Positions 44,177 through 52,706 of a stretch of DNA of 64,000 nucleotides are shown in pieces. This DNA comes from JAKFDI01 sp036676235 (GTDB taxonomy: Bacteria > Pseudomonadota > Gammaproteobacteria > Burkholderiales > Burkholderiaceae_C): positions 34,138-98,137 of the forward strand of contig JAKFDI010000055.1 in the NCBI GenBank assembly GCA_036676235.1, written 5' to 3'. Both the position numbers and the translations under genes were made by a program. The first letter of the stretch is position 1; the number at the start of each line of letters is the position of its first letter. The notes beneath the pieces are model-generated. The model saw only the letters and a list, made by a program, of their open reading frames with translations, was not told the origin of the DNA and did no database searches.

Positions 44177-45346
44177 TCAGCGCGCGAGGGCGCGCACGAT
44201 CCAGCGGCCGCCATCGGCCACCAGTTCGCGGTCACAGTCGAATTCCTGTGCCTCGTCTTCATGGCCCGGCAAGGCGCAGACGACCGTCTCGCCCTGCTCG
44301 CGCAGTTCGCGGATGCGGGCGCGCAAGGCCGCGTCCTCGCCCCAGGGCGCGCGAATCGCCGCGGCGAGCGGGTGCGGTGGCACGAGGGCCGCCAGCGCCT
44401 TCAGATCGAGGCTGAACCCGACCGCGGGCCGGTTGCGGCCGAAGACGGCGCCGACCTCGTCGTAGCGCCCGCCGCGCACCACGGCGTCGCTCGACCCGCG
44501 CGCATAGGCCGCGAAGCGAATGCCGCTGTAGTAGGTGTAGCCGACCAGGTCGGCCAAATCGAAGCCCACGCGCACGCCGGGATGTGCGGTCACTATGTGG
44601 CGGGCGAGCCAGGCGAGATCGTCCAGCGCCGCGGCGATTGCCGGATGCGAGGGCAGGCTGCGGCGGGCCACGTCAAGCACCTCTGCCCCGCCGTACAGAC
44701 GCACCAGCGCGACGAGGCCGTCGCGCACTTCGGCGGGCAGGTCGTGCGACATCGCGGTCAGCGCCGATTCGTCCTTGGAGGCCAATGCAGCGACGATCTG
44801 CGCGATACGCGCCTCGTCGAGCGAGGCGTTAGACAGCAGCGCATCGACGATTCGCGCGTCGCCCAGATCGAGCGTCACGTCGGCAAGACCGAGGCTCGCC
44901 AGACAGTCGAGCGCCAGATCGATGGTTTCGAGATCGGCTTCCAGGCCGGCGTGGCCGAAGGTTTCGCATCCGAACTGCAGCGGCTCGCGCGTCGCGTGCA
45001 GACCGCTCGGCCGGGTGTGCAGCACCGGACCGCAGTAGCACAGGCGGGTGACGCCCACGCGGTTGAGCAGGTGCGCGTCGATGCGCGCGGCTTGCGGTGT
45101 GGTGTCGGCGCGCACGCCCAGCGTGCGGCCGCTCAGCTGGTCCACCAGCTTGAAGGTCTTGAGCCCGAGTTCGTGGCCGGTACCCGACAGCAGCGACTCG
45201 ATATGTTCGAGCAGCGGCGGCATCACGAGCTCAAAACCGTAGCGCCGCGCCGCGTCCAAGAGGCGCCGCCGCAATTCCTCGATGTGCCGCGCCTGCGAGG
45301 GCAGAACATCCGCGATGTGCTCGGGCAGCAGCCAAGCAGACGACAT
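44177..45346 (-). CDS. hisZ: ATP phosphoribosyltransferase regulatory subunit HisZ
   Basis: 389 residues, a histidyl-tRNA synthetase paralogue that lacks tRNA charging. It binds short-form HisG and gives it activity and histidine feedback in the first step of histidine synthesis. Class II synthetase-like pieces are VMPPLLEHIESLL, LVDQLSGRTLGVRADTTPQAAR, and YTYYSGIRFAAYA with GGRYDEVGAVFGRNRPAVGFS. ATG 45346 gives MSSAWLLPEHIADVLP. A TACAAT (45375-45380) 28 bases upstream may be its -10. The real HisS is at 52.7-54.0 kb. Confidence 0.92.
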   Translation of the reverse strand: MSSAWLLPEHIADVLPSQARHIEELRRRLLDAARRYGFELVMPPLLEHIESLLSGTGHELGLKTFKLVDQLSGRTLGVRADTTPQAARIDAHLLNRVGVTRLCYCGPVLHTRPSGLHATREPLQFGCETFGHAGLEADLETIDLALDCLASLGLADVTLDLGDARIVDALLSNASLDEARIAQIVAALASKDESALTAMSHDLPAEVRDGLVALVRLYGGAEVLDVARRSLPSHPAIAAALDDLAWLARHIVTAHPGVRVGFDLADLVGYTYYSGIRFAAYARGSSDAVVRGGRYDEVGAVFGRNRPAVGFSLDLKALAALVPPHPLAAAIRAPWGEDAALRARIRELREQGETVVCALPGHEDEAQEFDCDRELVADGGRWIVRALAR

Positions 45347-45374
45347 GGGAAACACCGGGGTATTTAAAACGGGC

Positions 45375-45398
45375 ATTGTACCGGCGCACCCGCGCCGG
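45375..45398 (-). promoter_or_regulatory. Hairpin and -10-like box upstream of hisZ
   Basis: A CCGGCGC/GCGCCGG inverted repeat (45381-45387 with 45392-45398, four-base loop) is followed leftward by TACAAT (45375-45380) and a short A+T-rich leader. The hairpin may end the hfq-hfl transcript and the box may begin the hisZ-purA one; no -35 is visible. Confidence 0.35.
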
Positions 45399-45426
45399 CC
45401 GCCCTGTGCGCGGGGGTGCGGCGGCG

Positions 45427-45618
45427 TCAGACGACCAGCAGAAGCAAGGCCCCGGCGAGCATGCTCGCTAAGCCGAGAAAGCGCAGTTGGCCGTCGGTGA
45501 GCCGGATCGCGCGCTCGAACATGCGTCGCCATGCGCCGGGGTTCAAGAGAGGCAGCAGGCCCTCGATCACCAGCATCAGCGCGAAGGCGCCGAAAAGGAG
45601 ATCGGCCAGTCCGGGCAC
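45427..45618 (-). CDS. DUF2065 (YjeT-like) small membrane protein
   Basis: 63 residues, two hydrophobic helices. It reads MPGLADLLFGAFALMLVIEG and contains LLPLLNPGAWRRMFERAIRL, the DUF2065 pattern (compare YjeT, which lies after hflC in E. coli). Function is unknown; conserved position suggests a link to the HflKC/FtsH membrane quality-control complex. GTG 45618 is chosen: AGG lies six bases upstream and it is seven bases after the hflC stop. Confidence 0.85.
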   Translation of the reverse strand: MPGLADLLFGAFALMLVIEGLLPLLNPGAWRRMFERAIRLTDGQLRFLGLASMLAGALLLLVV

Positions 45619-45625
45619 CGTCCGC

Positions 45626-46522
45626 CTATCGCCGGGGCGCCCCACCCGCCTCGGAGGACGGTCCGCCGCGGAATGCCCGGAAGAAGTCGCTCGAAGGATC
45701 GACGACCAACAGGTCAGACTTGCTACGGAAGCTGGAACGATACGCCTCCAGGCTGCGATAGAAGTGCGCGAACTGCGCATCCCGGCCAAAGGCCTCGGCA
45801 TAGATCGCGGCAGCCCGCGCGTCGCCCTCACCCTTGACCTTTTGTGCGTCGCGGTAGGCCTCGGAGACGATCACCTCGCGCTGGCGGTCCGCATCGGCGC
45901 GTATCTGCTCCGCCTCGGCAGCGCCGGTTGCACGCAGTTCGTTGGCGACGCGCTTGCGCTCCGATTCCATGCGGCGATACACCGATTCGCTCACGTTGGC
46001 GGCGAAGTCCACGCGCTTCGTGCGCACGTCGATGATCTCGATGCCGAACGACTCCGCCTCGTCCGCCAGCCGCTCCTGCACGCCCTGCATCACATGCTCG
46101 CGGTCCGTGGCGATCACCTCCTTCACTGTGCGTTTGGTGATCTCGTCGTTGAAAGCCGCCTGCACGATCGGGCTCAACCGGTTTTCGACGTTCCGAATGT
46201 CCACGCCGTTGTTTCGGATGAACTGCCGCGCGTCGATGATGCGCCACTTCACCAGCCAGTCGATGACCAGACTCTTCTTCTCGGCGGTGAAGATCGCGCG
46301 GCTTTCGGGGCTGTCCAGTGTCTGGATGCGGCGGTCAAGAAAGACCACGTTCTGCATGGGCGGCGGCAGCTTGAACTTGAGCCCGGGCTCGTTCACCACT
46401 TCCTTGATTTCACCCAGCGCATAGACCACGGCGAACTGCCGCTGGTCGACGACGAAGAGCGTGGAGAACAGCACCATCAGCACCACGAGGATGCCGGCGA
46501 TGTAGATACCGATGCGATTCAT
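45626..46522 (-). CDS. hflC: FtsH protease modulator HflC
   Basis: 298 residues, SPFH/prohibitin-family protein. It has one N-terminal membrane helix (IGIYIAGILVVLMVLFSTLF) and a periplasmic SPFH domain with coiled coil (MESERKRVANELRATGAAEA). With HflK it forms a cage around FtsH and limits its activity on membrane proteins. It follows hflK by 35 bases. Confidence 0.96.
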   Translation of the reverse strand: MNRIGIYIAGILVVLMVLFSTLFVVDQRQFAVVYALGEIKEVVNEPGLKFKLPPPMQNVVFLDRRIQTLDSPESRAIFTAEKKSLVIDWLVKWRIIDARQFIRNNGVDIRNVENRLSPIVQAAFNDEITKRTVKEVIATDREHVMQGVQERLADEAESFGIEIIDVRTKRVDFAANVSESVYRRMESERKRVANELRATGAAEAEQIRADADRQREVIVSEAYRDAQKVKGEGDARAAAIYAEAFGRDAQFAHFYRSLEAYRSSFRSKSDLLVVDPSSDFFRAFRGGPSSEAGGAPRR

Positions 46523-46557
46523 GATTGTTGTTGCAGGTCGCGTGGAGTCGTTGTCAT

Positions 46558-47901
46558 TCAGCGGCCTTCGCGGCCTCGGCTGCGTTGGTTTTCGCGCGAA
46601 CGCGCGTCTGTCGCGCCTGTCGGTGGGTGCGCAGCCTCAGGCGGCGGCACCGGTGTGACCGTTTCCACCTGCGCGCCCGCCTGCTGCATCAGCTTGTCGA
46701 GCGGTAGATACAGCAGGTTCGAGTTGCTGCGGCTGTCGATCAGCACTTTGCTGACGTTTGAGTAGACCTGCTGCATCGTGTCGATGTACATGCGGTCGCG
46801 CGTGACCGCCGGCGCCTTGCGATATTCCGCCAGCACCTGGCTGAAGCGCTGCGCATCGCCCTCCGCCTGGGCGACCACACGCGCCTTGTAGCCCTGCGAC
46901 TCCTCACGCAACCGGGCGGCGGTTCCCTGCGCCTGCGGCACCACGTTGTTGGCGTAGGCCTGGCCTTCGTTCTTCAGGCGCTCGCGGTCGGCACCGGCCT
47001 TGAGCGCGTCCTCGAACGCGGCCTGCACTTGCTCGGGCGGCTGCACGCTCTGCAGGTTCACATTGGCGACCTGGATGCCGGAATTGAGCCGGTCGAGCTG
47101 TGCCTGAATGGAGCGGATGAGCTCCAGCGCGATCGCGTCGCGCTGCTCGTAGAGCACCGAGTCCATGTTGGTCGAGCCGACGATCTCGCGCACTGCCGAT
47201 TCGGCAGCCATGACCACGGCCTCTTCGGGATCGCGGTTCTCGAACAGGAACTTGCGCGCATCTCCCAGGCGGTACTGCACCGTGAACCGGATGTCGACGA
47301 TGTTCTCGTCGCGCGTGAGCATCGAAGAATCCCGCAGGCCGGTTGCCTGGATCACCGAATTGCGCCCGATTTCCTTGGTGCGCAGCTGCGTGTACGCCAC
47401 CGTTTCGTGCGACTGGAACGGGTACGGCAGACGCCACTGGAAGCCGGCGTTCACCGTCTTGCTGTAGCTGCCGAAGGTCATCACGACGGCCTGTTGGCCT
47501 TCCTGCACGATGAAGAAACCGCTGCCGAGCCAGATCAGCGCCACGACGCCGGCAATGAGGCCGACGCCGATGCCCGCGCTCTTCATGTCGGGCTGGAAGT
47601 TGTTGCCATCGCCCGGGCCGCCGCCGCGTGGCCCGCCACCGCCGCCCTTGCCGCCGAACAGGCCGCTGAGCTTGCGGTTGAAGTCCCGCCACAGTTCATC
47701 GAGGTCGGGAGGACCGTCACCGCGATTCCCGCCGTTGTTCAGGATGCGCCCGTCCTGTCGGTCGCCGGAAAGCCGTGCCGGCAGGAACGGCACGCGCGTC
47801 GCGGCACTGCCGAGCAGCGCGATGGCCGCACGCGCGACGTCGGCCAGCCGTGGGAAGAAATCGGTCGATCGACCATGCCGCGCGACAGAAGAGCTGCTCA
47901 T
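46558..47901 (-). CDS. hflK: FtsH protease modulator HflK
   Basis: 447 residues. A cytoplasmic N-terminal arm with DLDELWRDFNRKLSGLFGG and a Gly-rich patch (residues 82-99) precedes one membrane helix (GIGVGLIAGVVALIWLGSGF) and the SPFH domain (GFQWRLPYPFQSHETV, LTRDENIVDIRFTVQYRL). The C-terminus is Pro/Arg-rich. The first about 60 residues are not typical, but ATG 47901 overlaps the hflX stop (ATGA), which supports this start. Confidence 0.94.
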   Translation of the reverse strand: MSSSSVARHGRSTDFFPRLADVARAAIALLGSAATRVPFLPARLSGDRQDGRILNNGGNRGDGPPDLDELWRDFNRKLSGLFGGKGGGGGPRGGGPGDGNNFQPDMKSAGIGVGLIAGVVALIWLGSGFFIVQEGQQAVVMTFGSYSKTVNAGFQWRLPYPFQSHETVAYTQLRTKEIGRNSVIQATGLRDSSMLTRDENIVDIRFTVQYRLGDARKFLFENRDPEEAVVMAAESAVREIVGSTNMDSVLYEQRDAIALELIRSIQAQLDRLNSGIQVANVNLQSVQPPEQVQAAFEDALKAGADRERLKNEGQAYANNVVPQAQGTAARLREESQGYKARVVAQAEGDAQRFSQVLAEYRKAPAVTRDRMYIDTMQQVYSNVSKVLIDSRSNSNLLYLPLDKLMQQAGAQVETVTPVPPPEAAHPPTGATDARSRENQRSRGREGR

Positions 47902-49181
47902 GTATTTCGGTTGATGTGAGAGGTACGGGGTCGCTGCAGGGGCGCAGCGGCTGGCTCGTTCAATCCGGCGTCGACATCGAACGCAACGGCAGATGAGGGC
48001 TGTCCATCGTCTTTCAACTCGGCGACTAGCGTTCCGGCCGCCGCTTCGGCGATGAGGCGGCGAAGCTCGGCGAGCCCTTCGCCGCTTTGTGCGCTCACAA
48101 AGACACGCGGCACCCGCATGCCGCCCTCGAGTTCCAACACATCGCTGGCCACGCGGGGCCGCTGTGTCGCTTCGAGCTTGTCGATCTTGTTGAAGACCAA
48201 CAACTGCTGGACGTCTGCCGCGCCGATGTCATGAAGCACGCGCTTCACTTCAGCCATCTGCTCGTCGAGCACCGGGCTGGCCGCATCGACCACATGCAGC
48301 AGCAGATCGGCATCGGCGGCTTCCTGCAGCGTGGCCTCGAAGGCTTCGACGAGCTTGTGCGGCAGGTCGCGGATGAAGCCGACCGTGTCGGACAGCGACA
48401 GGCTGCGCCCGGCATCTTCGAGATAGAACTGCCGCGTCGTGGTATCCAGCGTGGCGAAGAGCTGATCCGCCGCGTAGCTGCGCGCTTTCACCAATGTGTT
48501 GAACAGCGTCGACTTGCCCGCATTGGTATAGCCGACGAGCGAGACGCGAAAAGTCTGATTGCGCTCGCGCGAGCGGCGCTGCGTCGATCGCTGGCGCTTG
48601 ACCTTCTCGAGCCGTCCCTTCACCGCCTTGATGCGCTCGCCGATCATTCGGCGGTCGAGTTCGATCTGCGCCTCGCCCGGCCCACCGCGTGCGCCGATGC
48701 CGCCGCGCTGGCGCTCGAGGTGGCTCCAGCGGCGAACCAGCCGCGTCGAAAGGTATTGCAGTTGCGCGAGTTCGACCTGCAGCTTGCCTTCGTGGCTCTG
48801 GGCGCGTGCCGCGAAGATCTCGAGGATCAGCATGGTGCGGTCAGCCACCGGAACGCCGAGGTGGCGTTCGAGATTGCGCTGCTGCACCGGCGAGAGCGCC
48901 TGGTCGAAGAGCACGGCCTCGGCCCGGTGGCCTTCGACCAATGCCTTGATCTCGTCGGCCTTGCCCGAGCCGATGAAAAGTGCGGGGTCCGGCGCCTTGC
49001 GCCGGGCGATCACGCGCGCGACGGGCAGATCGCCGGCGGATTCGGCGAGCAGCGCAAGTTCGTCAAGCGTCGGGTCGAAGTGGCCGGCGCCCGATACGTC
49101 CACACCAACCAGCACGGCGCGCGCCAGCACAGGCGTTGCCGCGGTGACGTCGGTCGAACTCAAGGGCGGCGCGACGCGCAC
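47898..49181 (-). CDS. hflX: Ribosome-splitting GTPase HflX
   Basis: 427 residues. It rescues stalled ribosomes, notably under heat stress. An N-terminal HflX domain (ARRKAPDPALFIGSGKADEI, VLFDQALSPVQQRNLERHLG) and helical linker (RRWSHLERQRGGIGARGGPG) precede the G domain with GYTNAGKSTLFN, DTVGFIRDLPHKLVEAF and NKID. The start is GTG 49181, 19 bases after the hfq stop. Confidence 0.95.
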   Translation of the reverse strand: MRVAPPLSSTDVTAATPVLARAVLVGVDVSGAGHFDPTLDELALLAESAGDLPVARVIARRKAPDPALFIGSGKADEIKALVEGHRAEAVLFDQALSPVQQRNLERHLGVPVADRTMLILEIFAARAQSHEGKLQVELAQLQYLSTRLVRRWSHLERQRGGIGARGGPGEAQIELDRRMIGERIKAVKGRLEKVKRQRSTQRRSRERNQTFRVSLVGYTNAGKSTLFNTLVKARSYAADQLFATLDTTTRQFYLEDAGRSLSLSDTVGFIRDLPHKLVEAFEATLQEAADADLLLHVVDAASPVLDEQMAEVKRVLHDIGAADVQQLLVFNKIDKLEATQRPRVASDVLELEGGMRVPRVFVSAQSGEGLAELRRLIAEAAAGTLVAELKDDGQPSSAVAFDVDAGLNEPAAAPLQRPRTSHINRNT

Positions 49182-49200
49182 ATCGGATGCGGCGCCGCGG

Positions 49201-49443
49201 TCAGCTCTGATCGGGATTCTCGGCGGCGTGGAAGTTCACCGCACGACCCGGCACGACGGTCGAGATGGCGTGCTTGTAGACCATCTGTGTCACCGTATTG
49301 CGAAGAAGCACCACATACTGATCAAAAGACTCGATGTGGCCCTGCAGCTTGATACCGTTGACGAGATAGATCGACACAGGCACATGCTCTTTGCGAAGCA
49401 GGTTCAGAAAGGGATCTTGTAGGAGTTGACCCTTGTTGCTCAC
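49201..49443 (-). CDS. hfq: RNA chaperone Hfq
   Basis: 80 residues. Sm1 motif (LQDPFLNLLRKEHVPVSIYL, IKLQGHIESFDQYVVLL) and Sm2 motif (YKHAISTVVP) are intact. It forms a hexameric ring that pairs small RNAs with mRNAs. The C-terminal tail is short, as in betaproteobacteria. The start codon is GTG (49441-49443) with GGAG seven bases upstream. It leads the hfq-hflX-hflK-hflC series. Confidence 0.97.
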   Translation of the reverse strand: MSNKGQLLQDPFLNLLRKEHVPVSIYLVNGIKLQGHIESFDQYVVLLRNTVTQMVYKHAISTVVPGRAVNFHAAENPDQS

Positions 49444-49500
49444 GATATAGCTCCGTGTTCAAAAGTATTGAGAGCGGCACGTTAACACAGAGGTTCCGCG

Positions 49501-49518
49501 CGCCTGTGTAAACAGGCG
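49501..49518 (-). terminator. Hairpin between der and hfq
   Basis: A perfect 7-bp CGCCTGT/ACAGGCG stem with loop GTAA, five bases after the der stop. No T-run follows. The gap 49444-49522 must also hold the hfq promoter, which I cannot pin down. Confidence 0.4.
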
Positions 49519-49522
49519 TCGC

Positions 49523-50857
49523 TCAAGAGCCCTTCTCGTCGAACGGGTTTCGGCCCGATCGGGTCTCGATTCGCAAGGGCGTTCCGACCAGTTTGAAGTG
49601 CTCGCGAAAGCGCCCTTCGAGGAAGCGCTTATAGGAATCGGTCACGTGCTCGAGCGAGTTGCCGTGAATCACGATGACCGGGGGATTCATGCCGCCCTGG
49701 TGCGCATAGCGCAGCTTCGGGCGGAACATGCCGGCTCGCTTGGGCGCCTGGTGCTCCACGGCCTCCTGCAGCAAGCGGGTCAGCACCGGGGTGGGCATCT
49801 TGCGGGTGGCCGAGGCGTGCGCATCGGCGATGGCTTTCCAGACCGGGCCCAGGCCCTGACGCTTGATGGCCGAGATGTTGAGCACCGGCGCGAACTTCAG
49901 GAAGGCGAGCCGCTGCTCGATGGAGCGCTGCAGCAGTTGCTTCTGGTAGTCGTCGACCGCGTCCCACTTGTTGACGGCCAGCACGACGGCGCGGCCGCTG
50001 TCGAGGATGTAGCCCGCGATGTGGGCGTCCTGGTCGGTCACGCCCTGCGTCGCATCCAGCAGCAGCAGCACCACGTTCGCCTCGGCAATCGCCTGCAGCG
50101 TCTTGACCACCGAGAACTTCTCGATCGCCTCGAACACCCGCCCCTTGCGACGCAGCCCAGCGGTGTCGATCAGCTGGAACTTCTGCCCGTTGCGCTCGAA
50201 CGGCACGGTGATCGCATCGCGCGTGGTGCCGGGCAGATCGAATGCGACGAGGCGCTCTTCGCCGAGCCAGGTGTTGATGAGGGTGCTCTTGCCGACATTG
50301 GGCCGGCCGGCGACGGCAAGGCGGATCGGCGCGCCTTCTTCGGGTTCGGCGTTTTCGGGATCGACGTCGAAGTCGGCCAGCGCGACGTCGATCAGGCTGC
50401 GGATGCCTTGGCCGTGCGCCGCCGAGATCGCGTTCGGCTCGCCCATGCCGAGCTCGTGAAACTCGGCCAGATGCGGCGAGTCGACCATGCCCTCGGCCTT
50501 GTTCACCGCCAGCAGCACCTTCTTGCCCGAGGTGCGCAGGTAGCGTGCGATGTCGTGGTCCTGGGCCGACAGGCCAGCGCGCACGTCGACGACGAAGACC
50601 ACGGCGTCGGCTTCAGCCACTGCCTGGCGCGCCTGCTTGGCCATCTCCTTGACGATGCCGGTGGTGCTGTCCGGCTCGAAGCCACCCGTGTCGACGACGA
50701 TGAACTCGCGATCGCCGAGGCGACCGTCACCGTAGTGGCGGTCGCGGGTCAGACCCGAGAAATCGGCCACGATGGCATCGCGGGTCTTGGTCAGGCGATT
50801 GAACAGCGTCGACTTGCCGACGTTGGGCCGCCCGACGATGGCGATGACGGGTTTCAT
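49523..50857 (-). CDS. der: Ribosome biogenesis GTPase Der (EngA)
   Basis: 444 residues with two tandem GTPase domains and a KH-like C-terminal domain. First domain: AIVGRPNVGKSTLFNRL, DTGGFEP, NKAEG. Second: AVAGRPNVGKSTLINTW, DTAGLRRKG, NKWD. It is needed for 50S subunit maturation. ATG 50857 gives MKPVIAIVGRPNVG. It follows bamB by 19 bases. Confidence 0.97.
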   Translation of the reverse strand: MKPVIAIVGRPNVGKSTLFNRLTKTRDAIVADFSGLTRDRHYGDGRLGDREFIVVDTGGFEPDSTTGIVKEMAKQARQAVAEADAVVFVVDVRAGLSAQDHDIARYLRTSGKKVLLAVNKAEGMVDSPHLAEFHELGMGEPNAISAAHGQGIRSLIDVALADFDVDPENAEPEEGAPIRLAVAGRPNVGKSTLINTWLGEERLVAFDLPGTTRDAITVPFERNGQKFQLIDTAGLRRKGRVFEAIEKFSVVKTLQAIAEANVVLLLLDATQGVTDQDAHIAGYILDSGRAVVLAVNKWDAVDDYQKQLLQRSIEQRLAFLKFAPVLNISAIKRQGLGPVWKAIADAHASATRKMPTPVLTRLLQEAVEHQAPKRAGMFRPKLRYAHQGGMNPPVIVIHGNSLEHVTDSYKRFLEGRFREHFKLVGTPLRIETRSGRNPFDEKGS

Positions 50858-50876
50858 TGAGTGCGCGCGCCTCGCA

Positions 50877-52001
50877 CTACTCGAGGCGGAAGGCGAACAG
50901 CCCGCCGCCGCGCGTGACCACGAGCATCGTGTTGCCCGACATCGCCGGGGCGGCGGCGACCGGCGTGCCGTCGGTGGTGAGCCGAAGCGCCGCCTCGCCG
51001 GTGTCGCGGGAGAAGAAGTGCACCATGCCTTCGGCATCGCCGAAGACGACGTGGCGGTTCATCGCCAGCGGTGCGCCCAGGCCGCGGTACAGCAGCTTGT
51101 CGGAGGTCCAGGCGATGTCGCCGCCGGCAAGCTTCCACGCGGTGATGCGGTCGGACGCATCGGCGCCGTAGACTTGGAGTTCGTCCGCCGCAACGCCGTC
51201 GGTGCCGCCAATCGGTCGGCTCCATTCGAGCGCGCCGCGTTCGGCGTTCACGCAGCCCACGGCCGCCTGGAACGAGCGGGCGCACACCACATCGCCGACC
51301 CGCGCGAGCGGCGCGACGAGATCGGCCAGGCGCTCGACCTCGTTGGTACCGCGCGGCGAACCGACCGGCAGTTCCCAGCGCACATTGCCATTCATCGGGT
51401 CGAGCCCTGCGAGGCGCGGCCCTTGCCCAACCAGCAGCGTGTCCTTGAATGCAGCCAGCACGCCGGCCTGCGCCAGCGTCAACGGGTCGCCGGGGCGCCG
51501 CACCGACCACAGCCGCGCACCATTCATCGCATCGAAGGCATGCACGCTGCGATCGGTGCCGAGCACGAAGACGCGCTCACCCGCGACCAGCGGCGCGGTG
51601 TTGACGCGCAGGCCGAGCGGCTTGCGCCAGAGCACGCGGCCGGCTTCGAGCGTGACGAGTTCGCCATCGCGCGTGACCACCGAGGCGAAGCGTCCGTCAC
51701 TCCCCACGCCCGCAGCCAGCGGAGCGCCCACGTTGCCGCGCCAGAGTTCGCGGCCGATGTCGGCCTGCACGGCAAGCACCGTCCCATCGCCGCCGGCGAC
51801 CGTGAAGACATTGGGACTGACAGCCACCGACAGCGAAAAGTCCGCCGCGTCGACGCGGTGCGTCCAGGCCGGCGAAGCGCTGGTCGTCGCGACGATGGGT
51901 TCCAGCGGCTTGGGTTCGGGCTTCTTGCCGGCACTCGAGCACCCGGCCAGCACGGCAGCCGCCAGAGCCGCCGCCATCCCGAGCCGAAGGACTCGCGGCA
52001 T
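50877..52001 (-). CDS. bamB: Outer-membrane assembly lipoprotein BamB
   Basis: 374 residues. The signal peptide ends in the lipobox LAGC with lipidated Cys21. The body is an eight-bladed beta-propeller of PQQ-like repeats (GRELWRGNVGAPLAAG, NGARLWSVRRPGDPLT, ALEWSRPIGGTDGV). It scaffolds BamA in outer-membrane protein insertion. ATG 52001 gives MPRVLRLGMAAALA; no clear ribosome site is seen. It lies 14 bases after yfgM. Confidence 0.94.
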   Translation of the reverse strand: MPRVLRLGMAAALAAAVLAGCSSAGKKPEPKPLEPIVATTSASPAWTHRVDAADFSLSVAVSPNVFTVAGGDGTVLAVQADIGRELWRGNVGAPLAAGVGSDGRFASVVTRDGELVTLEAGRVLWRKPLGLRVNTAPLVAGERVFVLGTDRSVHAFDAMNGARLWSVRRPGDPLTLAQAGVLAAFKDTLLVGQGPRLAGLDPMNGNVRWELPVGSPRGTNEVERLADLVAPLARVGDVVCARSFQAAVGCVNAERGALEWSRPIGGTDGVAADELQVYGADASDRITAWKLAGGDIAWTSDKLLYRGLGAPLAMNRHVVFGDAEGMVHFFSRDTGEAALRLTTDGTPVAAAPAMSGNTMLVVTRGGGLFAFRLE

Positions 52002-52015
52002 TGAGCGGCGCTGAA

Positions 52016-52678
52016 TCACTTGCCTGTCTCCGCAGCGGTGGGCGCCGCGCCGAGCGCCGTCAGTTTGGCGTCGATCAGGCGCCGGTACGACACATCGGCG
52101 GCCATCGCCTGCCACGCCTGCTGATAGGCCGCGCGGGCCTCGTCCTTCTTGCCCTGTGCTAGCAGCACGTCGCCGCGGCGATCGGCCACCAGCGCCGCGA
52201 ACTCCGGCACGTCGGCGCCATCGAGCTGCTGCAGGGCCTCGTCGTACTTCTTCTGTTCGAGCAGCACGCCCGCCAGGCGCAGGCGGGCCATGCTGCGGTA
52301 GGCGTCCTGCTGCGCGTTCTCGCTGACCCATTCGAGCGCGGCGGCCGCGGCCTCGGCATTCCCCCGGTCGGCCTGCAGCTTCGCGGCCAGCAGGCCGCCC
52401 TGCCCGGCGAAAACGGTGCGCGGGTAGCGCTCCTTCAGATCGCCGAAGATGCGCGCGCTGCGCTCGGCATCGCTCGCCTGCACGGCCCTGTCGAGTTCAT
52501 TGAACATGGACGACGCCTTGACCGCTTGATCGCGCTGCCACCACTGCCAGCCATTCCAGGCCGCCAGCGCGCCGAAGCCAAGAATCGCCACCCAGGTGAT
52601 CAGGTTGCCGTACTTGTTCCAGAAATGCTTGATCTGGTCGAGCTGTTCTTGTTCTTCGAGATTGAGCTGGGTGGCCAT
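52016..52678 (-). CDS. YfgM-like tetratricopeptide membrane protein
   Basis: 220 residues. A short cytoplasmic start (MATQLNLEEQEQLDQIKHFW), one membrane helix (LITWVAILGFGALAAWNGW) and a periplasmic TPR-like helical domain. E. coli YfgM binds the SecYEG translocon with PpiD as an ancillary chaperone factor and sits in the same order, hisS-yfgM-bamB-der. ATG 52678 is the family start. Confidence 0.9.
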   Translation of the reverse strand: MATQLNLEEQEQLDQIKHFWNKYGNLITWVAILGFGALAAWNGWQWWQRDQAVKASSMFNELDRAVQASDAERSARIFGDLKERYPRTVFAGQGGLLAAKLQADRGNAEAAAAALEWVSENAQQDAYRSMARLRLAGVLLEQKKYDEALQQLDGADVPEFAALVADRRGDVLLAQGKKDEARAAYQQAWQAMAADVSYRRLIDAKLTALGAAPTAAETGK

Positions 52679-52706
52679 GGGCGGCGGGTCCGGTCGGAAG
52701 GCGGGA

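Noticed and set aside
44177..45346. A second histidyl-tRNA synthetase
   Set aside because: It is shorter, lacks the HisRS-specific RGMDYY-type motif and C-terminal anticodon domain, and fits HisZ; the true hisS is at 52707-54005.
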